Source: Athene noctua (taxonomy: Eukaryota > Chordata > Aves > Strigiformes > Strigidae). Taken from it: a stretch of DNA of 64,000 nucleotides. The DNA is taken from contig NC_134055.1 in the NCBI RefSeq assembly GCF_965140245.1, positions 6,131,033-6,195,032 of the forward strand, given 5' to 3'. The notes below the pieces were generated by a model that was not told the DNA's origin, ran no database searches, and was given only the letters and a program-made list of their open reading frames with translations. Positions 25,097 to 36,338 of this stretch are shown here, in pieces (the first letter of the stretch is position 1; every line of letters starts with the position of its first letter). The translations under genes and the position numbers were made by a program.

Positions 25097-28000
25097 CTAA
25101 ACACTCCTGGGGTCCAGGATCTTGCCAATGAAGAGGAGGGTTCCAGTGGTATCATCTCGCAGTACAAGAAGGAAAGGTCTGTCCACGTGATACTCTATGG
25201 GGAAGGTCAGACGAGCAGCATTCACCCCGGGATTTGGTGTGGATCTTTCCCCATCTTCACTAAGCTCCAGAATTGCCTTATGTTGCACATGAGATAGCTT
25301 AATAGGTTTGGCAGAAATCTTGGTGAAATCAGGTGATGTGAAAAGTGACTGGAGCCCTGGAGGAAAGAAAGAAAATTCCATTAGCTGAAAGCATGGATTA
25401 CAGGTGGGGGAGCAGTACTGCTAATGCTGTGATCCGGGAGGGCACGTAGCTGCTCTGGTTTATTGGGGGAACAGGGAGATGAAGCTTACACCTGTTTGTA
25501 CTGAGCTTCTCTCTCAAAAGCATTGTGGAAAGATGTGATAAAAAGTTGAGGAGTCCTGGACCAAGGTGATTTAGTTGCTGGTGACATCTCTACAGACTGA
25601 TAGCACGACCTAACTAATAACCCACCAGCTTCATATTCTTCTGAGAGCAGGAAGCAACTTGCCCACTGCTTTGAGCCCTGGCAGTCTGTAGAGGGGGTGT
25701 GATGTACATACTTGTCTCCTTTAGCGTGTTGCCAAGTGCCTCTTCATAATTCAGCTTTAGTTTAGGCAAGCTTAGCACAGCGTGGACTGTCTTCAGCTCC
25801 TTGTCCACATCGTGGACAAACTCAGAAGTAAGGCTTTCCTCAATCAGAGTCATATTCTGGGTCACCTTCGTAGGCAGGAAGAACATGGCACTGGTTCCCT
25901 CTGTCAGTGGCAGCTGGGCAATCTGGAAGGCCAGTTATAAATAAGAAAGGGTCACATTAATAACAAACAGTTTTATCCATCCTGTACCAGACAAGGGCCT
26001 GAATCTCAACTGCCTGGTCAGCCTTCCCAGCTAACATTTGGTGTCTTCCCTGTTTGCTTTTATCGGATGCAATGCTTGCTGACCCCTCTGGCACCCAGGC
26101 TTTCATCAACCCGTGCTGCACTCTTTCTGCTCTTCCATGGCAAGTGCTCTCCCTCACCTCTTGAATCCTTTTACGGACTGCGGTATTGCTCTGGGGGATC
26201 CTCGGCTGGAACACCTTTGACCTCATGCTACAGTGAAAGATTTGTTGAAAGAGGTAGAGATGAAAAGTTTTGAGGAGTGTACCCTGCCCTTCTTGCCCAA
26301 TTTTAGGTCAAGCAATACAGGCTAACAGGACCTATGCATTATTTAAATTCTGGACTGCTTGTCACATAGCAAATGTAGAAGTAGGATATTCTAAGAATCA
26401 GCATGCTGCCTTTCAAAATAGGGATTGCAGAACTAGCCTGATGGGAGGAGCAAGGCTGTCTTCTGGAATGGGTTAACAGGTAGGTGTAGCTGAGCCTGTT
26501 CCTCAGTAGGTTTAAGAGATCTTATGCAATGTTTGCTCTCTGACCTTGCAGTTGAGTTCGGAGTCAAAACCGTATCTCAGTATGGCTTTGGGGTCTGACA
26601 TCATGGACACCTTCACAATTCTGTCCTCATCCAGATGGAAGTCCTTCAGGGCAGTCTTTTTGGTGTCAAACTTGGTTTTCCATGTCCCTATTTTTTTAAA
26701 AGATAAAATGGAGGATTTTCTGGAATAATAGCATATGAAACCAGGTTTGTATCTGTGGCTGAGTAATCTTGAGCTTTATATATATCATATTTATGCTTTA
26801 GGAGTTGAGGCATAACTGAGTGATGGTAGAGATGGAAATAGACTGATTGGAGCTACTGATTTACTGCCACTCTTTGGCCCCTCCTTTTCATCTGAGAATT
26901 GGCTAAATGGGAAATAAAAAAATCAAGCCAGTGTATGGGTGGAGTAGCTGTTGGGAAGTTGATGTCTACTTATGTAATTACAAAACTATTTTAAAGGGTA
27001 ACAATTGTGTCAATGCATATAAAGTGCTTCTCTCCCCACCCTTTATTTTGCTCCTTGTCTCTAAGCAATAATTCTCCATGACGCTGGCTTACAGCATGTT
27101 CTAGAATCTCTCTGGTATCTCCCTCCATTCCCTCTACAGTGGTAAAAAGGCTCATTACACTGATTATGCTGTGCCTTCCCTAAATGGTAATATTCTGTCC
27201 CTTGCTGTGGAGTTTTGTGAGCTTAAACTTTCTTCTCTGGTCTCTTACTGCAAACAGCTCAAGCCTCAGTTTCCCAAGAGTAATATTCCCTCCCTCAAGG
27301 ACTATTTCTGTTCAGGTAGTGTGCATTTTTTCTTCTTTACTAAACGTTCTCAAACACTTTCTTCTTACACTCTGTCTCCTTGGCAGTCTGTTTGCTCTAT
27401 GGGAAGCGAGTGTTCCCTCGCACCTCTTCTAACACATGCGTAACAGACCCTCTCTGTAACCAAGTACACAACATTCTTACCCTTGTAGGAAGCAGCCCCA
27501 GCAAGGAGAATACTGACATCTGCGGGCACATCCTTCATAAACCGCATAATCCTGCCCTTTGTCTGCTGTCGTACCCAGTTGTTGATTTCTTGGAGGTCTA
27601 ACTGGGTATTGCCACTTAGTGCCCTTGGACGCATCTTGTAGGACTTCTCTAGTTGGCTGTGAAAACCAGGCTTCACCCTCAGTCCTGGGGAACAAAAACA
27701 TTGATATTGCAGCTACCTCCCTTATCAAAACAATCTCAAGGCAGCAGATTGCAATCGAAAGCCCAGCAGCAGTTCTCTCATAAAACTTCTGTGGCTGTGT
27801 GTGTACAGAAACATGCTTTGAAGAAGAATGACTGAAGGCACATCGAGGAAACCAATCCAAATCCTATAGCCACCCATGCTGGAGAATGGGATAACTATTC
27901 TGAAAAGTAAAGAAAGGAGATAACAGAAGGCTTGGACACAGCTATTCCTACATCGGTCTTTCTTCTTTCTCCAGCTTGCTTTGAGTACAGCTTACTCAAC

Positions 28001-29348
28001 CTATTGGATTCTTGGAACCAGCAGGTTCCAAAAGATAGCTCTTAGCTTTTTCAGCAGATGTTTATTGCCTAGTTCTGCAAGGAATTAAGCAAAGGAATAT
28101 AGCTGAATGCTATCACAAATTGAAAATGTGATTTGTAGTTCCTGGAAGTTAGCAACACCTGCCAGAAAACCTAGAGTGAAAGAAAAATTCTCAACGATTC
28201 TAGTCTTCCACGTGTTAGCTGCTCTGTCACCAGTGTCTTTGTGTGCATAAGTCTGTGTGCACAGAAATAAAAGACCAAACTTGCCAGACTTTTTCTGGAG
28301 CAGCAACAGCATTCCATGCACTGTCTGTATCCTGGCTCAGAGGTACGTTAGAGCCAAAGCTGTTTGTGTGGTGTTATTCAGTATGTTCTACCTGCTTCTA
28401 GTATTTAGGTAAAATTTGACAGAGGGGAAGGACTTTTACTTTTTTCCAAGATGATACGGGAGGCACTTTTCATGCTCTTCTCTGGTGCAGTCATGCTGGT
28501 CAGTAGGTCCTTGTAAGTGTTGTGGACCTCAGCTTTGTTAAGCAGATCGTAGAAGAGAGCACGAGAAATCACATCTTCTGTTCGTTCTCCAGCCCCTGGC
28601 AACAACAAGGGCAACAGTATGAAGGAAGGCTGTCGGGCCAAACAGCACGTGAGGAAAAGGGGCGAGAACTCACCGAGCGAGAGACCAGAAAGGGCTGTAG
28701 CCAGGCTGAATGGAGACAGCAGCACGTTGGCAGTGGCTGTCCGGCTCGATTGCTGGCGGTATAGGTCGTAGCCAAAGTTGGAGACTGCAGCTGCCAGCTT
28801 GTTTACAGGGCTCTTGTAGAACGGATCTTCCTCTTCGACCTCGCCAGCGTTCGCTCCATCAGCGGTGGCAGAGTTCTAGTGAGCACAGAGTTAGACTTGG
28901 GTTAGACTTGCAGTTTACAAGGGCAGGTATGGTTGTGATTAAACATTTCAAAGGCAAGCAGTCCTATGATCTACAAAAATACTGGCTTGATCTTATTGAC
29001 AGAGAGCGTAGCAACAGTTACTTTAAAGTGTTGCAGTAAAGCTGAAGGCAGCACTCTGATTGCAATCCACTATTTCTGCCTCACGGTCATCCCCTGATGT
29101 AACTACTGTGGTTTTATCTTGGTAAAGCAGGAGTTAGTCTCATTATGTTGCTAAGTAAAATCCTAGTAACTTAGGAGGGTAGCGTTTAATCCTTCTGTAA
29201 GGTTCTCTCAAATTAAATTGCCTGCTCTGAGTATCTCTCCCTCACTCTCTGCATGTTGTTTCCTACTCACCTGCTCAGTAGCCGAGTTCTGGGATCTGCT
29301 TGGGACAGTTAAGAGACCCAGGAAAAGGAGAACCACTGGAATCTGCAT
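25097..29348 (-). CDS. SERPINF1: Pigment epithelium-derived factor (serpin F1), complete
   Basis: Secreted, non-inhibitory clade-F serpin with neurotrophic, anti-angiogenic and matrix-binding roles. Coding exons: 29271-29348, 28674-28875, 28440-28595, 27481-27684, 26545-26687, 25712-25922, 25097-25356. Total 1254 nt, 417 aa (human 418), phases consistent. The first coding exon begins nine bases after a splice acceptor, so a 5' UTR exon lies upstream. MQIPVVLLFLGLLTVPSRSQ is a signal peptide. The mature N-terminus is acidic (GEVEEEDPFYKSP), then KLAAAVSNFGYDLYRQQSS and LLSPFSLATALSGLSLG. The N-glycosylation sequon in TQNMTLIEES matches the one known in the human protein. The reactive-loop region (SEDGERSTPNPGVNAARLTF) has Pro residues in the hinge, as in other PEDFs, which explains lack of protease inhibition. 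The C-terminus is LLFIGKILDPRSV. Convergent with SMYD4 and tandem with its paralogue SERPINF2. Confidence 0.97.
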
Positions 29349-31884
29349 GCCTGAACCTACAGAGTAAGAACATGACAGAGGTAGTGTGAGCAGCTGAGCA
29401 AATATATCTCTACCACTACTCTTTTCTGTACCTAGTTGTGACAGGAACTGCAATGACACATGCTGCTGCTTGTCCTTCCCAATTGTGAAACGCACACCTG
29501 ATCTTAGCTGGGTTTTATTCTTCTCTGGTTTGAAGTATTCGGCCAGCCTGGCCCCAGTGACTTTAAATTTGGGCAAGCGCTCATGCCTGGGTGTGCCTGA
29601 GTGCAAAAGCAGATGTGTGTGGCCCAAACCACACTGATGCTGGCAGTTACTGAGTGCCAAGGTCCAGAAAAGCACTAAATTCTATATTTTGAGGTTTAGA
29701 CTTAAAAAATTTCAATACTTCATTTATAAAAGGTAGTAAATCCATGTTGTTGAATGGGGCAGAAGGTGAAACTGAGTGGTTGCTGCTCTGCTGTACAAGT
29801 TACCTGCCTGGGGCAGTAGTTTGTCATGTTTCTTGTGTCTGCACGTACCTGGAGGGCTGTACAGCCTATGTGTATCCTTTGCTTCCTATTTGCAGTTTGA
29901 TAAAGTAAAAGTAGAAGAGCTTTCTTAAAAAACAGTAAGGAAAGGGGCTGGGAGTAAATACTAACGCTGGGCCAGAGCTAGTGAAGGGAAAGACAGAGCT
30001 TGGCTTATTCAACATTTTTAATGGAGGTGAGTGAAAAGTGCTGAACTCCCCAAAGCTGTTCTTTCTCTGGAATCCACTTTTAGTCACTCAAATATTGTCA
30101 TATGTGGCCCTTCCAGACAGATCTGTCTGGTCCAAAGGGCAGTGTGTAACCCAGGGTTTCACTGCGGGTAAACCAGAGCTACTGCAGTAAGTGTCATGCC
30201 CCCGAGAACAGACGCCACTGAGGCTGGTCTGAAGCAATGTTTATATAGATTCCCAGAAATTAAAGGAAGAGGGTTGTATTTAACTAACCCCTGTGATCCA
30301 GGCATCCAGTGAAGTAGGATAAAGAACATGTGTTTCAGATTAACTTTAGCTATAAAGAAAACATGCCTGCTGGTAGAAATACAACTTAAAGCCACGTGGC
30401 TACAACAGCCCCAGTTCAGGACCCGGTCTGTTCAGGCAGAGGTTCTACTTCAGTAAAAGGCAGCTCACTGTTTCCCTCTCCTGCCAAAACCTTTTTCTTC
30501 TGCAGGTAGTTCTGCCTTGGAGAAAAACGTGTTGGAAGTTTTTAAGTTTTCATCTGTGTTTAGACAGCATAACACAGAAGTGGTACCCTCTTTTCCCTGT
30601 GCACTTGCATCCTGTGACCTCCCGCTATCCGAGCTGCCAAGTGGATGAGGTATTCCGGTGCAGAAGCTGTGTAACAAGATCATTTACTATACTAGAACAG
30701 ACCAGTGCACTTGGTGGTACGATTGTGGATATGATGTTGGGATTGCTTATATCACCGCAGAGTTTTACAGTGAATAGGCACCATGCTGAAAGAGAGATGA
30801 TAGAAACCCTGCATGAGTCTTAAGTTAAACAGATCTTAGCGAGGGCTTTGTGAGGATGCCTGCACCAAGCAGTACTCTTGCATGCTGAGCGGAAGAGGTT
30901 TGGCCCAGTCTAGATTAGATGAAGGCTTTCCATGGAGCATAACCTTTTCTCTGGAAAAAAAAAAAATCTCAACACAACCTCTGCTTCCAACTACACAGAG
31001 CTCCTGGGAGCGTGAGAGCGGAGATTGGTTTTGCAGATTTGTATTGTTTTTGCCAGTACTGTCACCAGCTTCATATTTCTCAAACTTTGCCAAAAAGCAA
31101 TTTCCATTTGAGAAAGACAAAGCCTTTTGCGTTTGAATTGGCCTGAACATCTGGATTCTATTTGCATGTCTCTTAGCACACAGCCAAAAATGCAGAGAAA
31201 AGAATTTGGTTGGAGCAGAGGTGGGATGGTTTCAGGCATGATTTTAAAATCTGTGACTGCCTCTAAAGAGAATAGAAGGAGCAACAGCATGCAGCATGTG
31301 ATGTGACAGTCAGGAAGGTACAGGAAGAAAACTTTGAGAAATGAGCTGAGAAGGAACTTTGTGTCTGGGAATTGTCTGTTTGTGAAGGCCTGCAGGTGCA
31401 AAGGAAATATTTTGCTTTCCATCTATAGCGGTACAAGTCTCACATCATTTATAAACATTTCTGATTTTAGGGTGCTATGAAACATCACCCACGAGTTCAG
31501 ACTGCTCGCTGTGATTGCTCAACCCCACAGCACTAACTCCTGAAGCATCTTTGCAACCACTAGCTCTAGAGGATTTGACTATCACCAAAATTGTTACCAT
31601 CAAAAAGAAAAAGCATGTTCTCACCTGCAACACAGATGCTAGAAGGGCAGAAAACCACCCCAATTCCCAAGCACAGTTCAGCCCCAGAGGCAAAGAGGTG
31701 CCCTAGGATGCTGGTGGCTCCCAGCCCTTGGTGAGATCTTTCTTTTGGTGGGAATCCCACCCTCTAACACCTGCAGAAGAACCTTCCTTCCCATTTCCCA
31801 GGTCCTCCGAGAGCTCCCCAGCCTCAGCCCCTGCCCGCTGCTCCCCTTGCTGCTGGCAGTGAGCAAGGGCGAGCTGCCCCTTAC

Positions 31885-32100
31885 CTCGGGCTCCTCTCTG
31901 CCGGCTCCCAGCGGGTGCGAATCAGGGACACTGTGGGTTTGGTGCAGCCACTTCTGCTTTTTGCTGCTTCCCCCAGCCCAGCCTTCGGCAGGCTTCAGGT
32001 TACAGCTTCCCAGGGCTCTCTTAAAGTGCTCTGCTCCCATTTTCTGCTGCTGCCACCTTCCCGCTGACTTGCACTAACTTTTTAACCCTGCCCTCCACAA
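31885..32100 (-). other. Candidate 5' UTR exon and promoter of SERPINF1
   Basis: The SERPINF1 start codon sits just after a splice acceptor, so a noncoding first exon must lie upstream. On the minus strand a good donor (CCCGAG then GTAAGG) ends at 31885 after a GC-richer stretch. A TATA-like GGATAAAAG occurs near 32162-32170. Distance and composition fit, but nothing else proves it; other donors in 29.4-32 kb are possible. Confidence 0.3.
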
Positions 32101-32179
32101 CAAATGTGCTCCTGTGATAAGGGCGGGAGAGGCAGATGCTCCCTGCCCTGTTTGAGCAAGTCTTTTATCCCCGCAGTGT

Positions 32180-35100
32180 TGCTGCGTGTCACATGAGGGA
32201 ATTTCTTCTGTCTCAGAGGTATGGTTAATGCAGCAGTGTTTAATGGATTTATGGATTTATGTCTGAGATTTAATGGAGAGACTTGTAAAGTGGAAGCAGG
32301 ATTCTGTTGCTGTTTAAAGCAGTTAAGGGGAAGCTGTTCAGAAGTGGTTCTATCCAGTGATTAGTTACTAGTTAACAAGAAGTTATTAACGTAACTGTCT
32401 TAAAGTTTTTGGCTGAAAAGAGACTAAAAAGCCAAGGATTCTTGGTAAAAAAGATGAATTAACAGAATGTTCTAAGAGCTTACAGAATGATAAATGATCT
32501 GGAGAGGGGAAAGGGCAGAGAGGTTTCATTATTTTTTGCAATAGAATACTCTATGGAGCACCCATCAGTGCACGTTTAAATCAAGAGAGTGTATTTTTTT
32601 CATAAGTACTAAATTGTAGAAATCATTGTACCTAGATATTGCAGAAGGTGAAAGATAAATAGATTTGGGAGGGAAAAAAAACCAACCCAAACCAAATTAG
32701 TGGAAGACAGGACCGTTGAAGGCTAACAATGGTCGGATGTAACATCAGGCTCAGCAGCTGGGCAATACAGAGAACGGTTGTTTTTCCTTGTTGCTGGTCA
32801 TTCTTGGCCTTTTTTTTCCCCCAGTCATTTGTTACAGGATACTGGGCTAAGTGGACACATAGCTAGCCTGATCCCAGGCAGCTGTTTGTCTACTTGGAAA
32901 TGCTGAAAGTGAATTGTAGCCAGTAATGTCAGTGCCCCAGTCTAGGCTTGCTCTGGGATGTCACTCTTTGGGGCTGCCAGCCTCGCCACTAACAGGTGAT
33001 AAGGAGTTACTCATACATGATGGCACTGAGCTCATACAGTCCCTCAGCAAAGAGTGAAGGATGGTTTTAGAGAAGCATTAGCTGCGAGTTTTGCAAGCCG
33101 GAAAAGCAAATCAGGTAGTCTGCCCTGCGATTAGTCAGTGCTTCCAAGGTGACCCTTTCTAACAAGAAGGGTCACAGCTCTGTGTTCAACTGCTGCTCAG
33201 CTGGCTCTGTGAGAAATCGTCTGCAGAGAGATAGTTGTACTTGTTAGTCTGCCATCATCGGCCCAAGAATGGGGGTGTTGGCTACAGAGATATCTTCTGG
33301 TGGTTTTTATCTTTTTTCTGATACCTTATTTGTGGTACTAAAATGACCTTTATGGAAGGAGCACTAGACAGGTTTTTACATCTTGTCTGTATCTTCACAT
33401 GAAAGCCCATCTGTTTAAATACAGGTTTGGTTTTAAACCTTTTAAATCAGACTGGCAGTTGTATAGAATGCTATTATAGACCAAAGCCAGCTTTATTCCT
33501 GTAGGTGAAAGGGATCCCTGAAACGGTGCATTCTACTCATCTAACTAGATGCAACGGCTTAAATCAGTTTTGTTAAATCAAAACAAACATTTCTACTGTT
33601 GTTCTGGTTTGGGTTCAAGACAGTAGGCAATGTGCTGTCTGAACAGTGTTCACCTCTGCTGTGGAAGTGCTGATCACGTTCATATGAATTTGCTCTAGTA
33701 AGGAAAAATACATCTAATATTAAAGAAATTGAGCCTTATTTGATATTCTCAGCCAGTGGTGCAGATGAGCTGTAGAGTAGATGCCCTGTGCTAGTCATGT
33801 CTTTTCAGAATAGAACTCAGTCAAAATGAAAGCTTAGCAATGCAAAGTGAAAATTCCTGAGCAGAGACATTAATATTACTTTGCGTTTTACAAACTGCCT
33901 CTTCTGGAGAGTCAGTGGAGTGAAAGAGAGTCTTAAGGTTGGTGTAACTGATCGTTTGTTGAGCAAAACACAGTTATGGAGGGCTGCTGTACTGTCAAAT
34001 AAGATGAAATTAATAGTTTGACAAGAATAGCTTGGAGGAGGAGGGATGGCAGAAAGATGGAAATAAGAACCAAAGCTGTTCGGGAAACTGCGAATGAGGG
34101 GAAAAAACTTTACAGAAGAGGGCGAGTTGGAGGGCAGAGGTGTGAAAAGTAAGAGTTGCACTTCAAATTTTGCACAGGTTGCAACAGGGTGGCATTCAGG
34201 GAGGTGAGTGCTGAGGTTGCAGTCGCCAAAGCAAGACTTACCTAAGGCGTGGGATGGTATTTCTGAATGTTAGGAGTGAATCTGTATAAATAAATAAGCT
34301 AAAATGTTCCCTGTGGGCTAGAGCTATGCCCTCATAGTAGGGCTGAATTCTTGTGGGTTTACTTGTTAAAATTATATAGCTCTGTAATTACACCCTCTTT
34401 TTGAAGGGTACGTGTCATTGCGTTGGTTAGAGGGGTAGACATTATCTTTAGCCGTTCTTCCCCTTTTAGACTGTAAGAAATGTGTAATTGCAGGTTTGAG
34501 CCAGGACTTTTTATTCCCCAAAGTCTCCTGCATCCCCGAAATTCATGGTTAGTGAGTCAGTCCTTCTCTTATTCCAGCAGATGGTGCAGACTATTCAGGG
34601 ACGGAGGCTCCCAGAAGCATTCTGCTCCTTCCTTTGAGGGAAGGCAGTCTTCCCAAGTGAGGAAAACACTGCCAGAAGGATGGCCCTTGTGCTCTGTAAC
34701 TGCTATTTCACAAAAACAGAGTACCATCCTTTTTAATCAGAAGCTGAGGGAGGTCGGAAGCAGAATCTACTATGGACAGCAGTTGTTTTGTACAGAAATA
34801 GCTGCAGCATGGCAGGCTACGGTGAGTTAGGCTAATATTTTTAAGTGGTAGGATGGCTTGCTTGGGTGGAGGGAGTTCCCAAGAATCTTTTGTGGTAGCT
34901 CATTTCAGACATGCACTGCTGTATCAGAACAAGGATCCAGGGAGCTGTGCCCATCTCGGACAAAAGTGAAGCTGTAATGGGACATTGCCTGTTGCCAGAC
35001 CAGGGTAAAAGCAGTGACATGTAGCTACAGGTGTCAAAACCCGCCCCTCCTTCCCCTGGAAGCTCTCCCAACCATCGACAGCATTGTGCTGTGGAGCAAG

Positions 35101-35610
35101 GAGTATCCCAGTAGAAGAACAAATCACAGATAGCAGATGCCAGATCAGCACCTTCGAATCTCCTAGTAGGTGCCAGCGGTGGTCAGGTTTTGCCCAAGAG
35201 AAAGGTTAAGGACTGTCACCTTCCTGGTTATTGCTGTATTGCTGCTCACAGGCAAAATACCCTCCTGTCCCTCTGCTGCTGAGCTCGTGACCTAATTCAA
35301 GGAATTCTGCCCCTTTCACAAAGCCAGCTCTGAGTGTGCCCTGCACCTTCTGCAGGTGAGATGCCCAAAGCTGATTGGACTTGTTCCTTTGACAGTCGTT
35401 ACAGATTAGCCATTTCACCTCCCAGCCCCTGTTGTCCTCCGTGGTGAGGTGTAGCAAAAAGCAGATCCTTTGCAAAGAGCCCTTCTTATCTTCCCATCTG
35501 TCACACCCAGACTTTTTTTCCTCCCAATCTTCGCAATCATTCAAGTTGCCTGCCTTTTTCCTTTCTCTGCTGGGTCTTTCAAGGTAACACCTTAAGCAAA
35601 TATATTCTGC
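32180..35610. other. Intergenic stretch between SERPINF1 and SERPINF2 with no recognised gene
   Basis: I read both strands and found no exon with protein homology, no RNA gene and no clear repeat. It is AT-moderate DNA with short open frames that lack splice context. It may hold SERPINF1 enhancers or the distal SERPINF2 3' UTR, but nothing in the sequence decides this. Confidence 0.6.
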
Positions 35611-35617
35611 TTTACTC

Positions 35618-35623
35618 TTTATT
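35618..35623 (-). terminator. Possible SERPINF2 poly(A) signal
   Basis: AATAAA on the minus strand about 715 bases past the stop. An ATTAAA variant at 36024-36029, only 310 bases past the stop, is an equally good candidate, so the true site is not settled. Confidence 0.35.
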
Positions 35624-36338
35624 ATTCTGCCAACATAAAAATTACTAAAAAACCCTTTATAAAATATGTCTCAAAAAATCTAGCGTTATGCAAGAACCTA
35701 GAGTTTCCCAGGAAAAGGGCTGGAGATAAGGATCCAGAGGGGTTTCCCACTGCAGACCCTCCCACATCAGATCCCAACAGCCTAGGTGTGGGAAAAGGGA
35801 ATCTTTGAAAACAGCCTCTGCCTGGAAATAATCTGACGCATCCTAAAGATGGTTACTAGTCCAGTTATCTAGAGGTCATTTTCTAGGTGGGTACAGATGG
35901 TTTTCAGAGGAACACTTCAAGGGAGACATGTTCACAGGAACTGCGGAAGGAAGAGCCATATTAATATCTCTGGCTGTTGTTCAAGCTGCCAGATGCTAAT
36001 AATGATTCCAGGCTACAGGGGACTTTAATAGGAGCTTAATAAAGACTCTGATAAGAGTCTGGGGACAAGGAAGTCTCCCTTCCAGCACTGAGAGCCCTGG
36101 AAGGGAAATCCAGGCAGAGCAAGCTTTTCAGGTTCAACAGAGGGGAACCCCAGTCTGGAGAAGCTCGTCAAGGCTGGAATAGGCTATCCCAGGACTGGTC
36201 TTTAGGGATCTGTAAAGGAAAACTGCAAGGGATTGCCTCCTGTGGCCTCAGAGGAAGGCCTCTGAGGACAGGAGGCCTTTCTTGGCTGGTCCAAGGGGTC
36301 AGGCAGCAGTCCCAGAACACTCAGGCTCTGCTCCTCTC

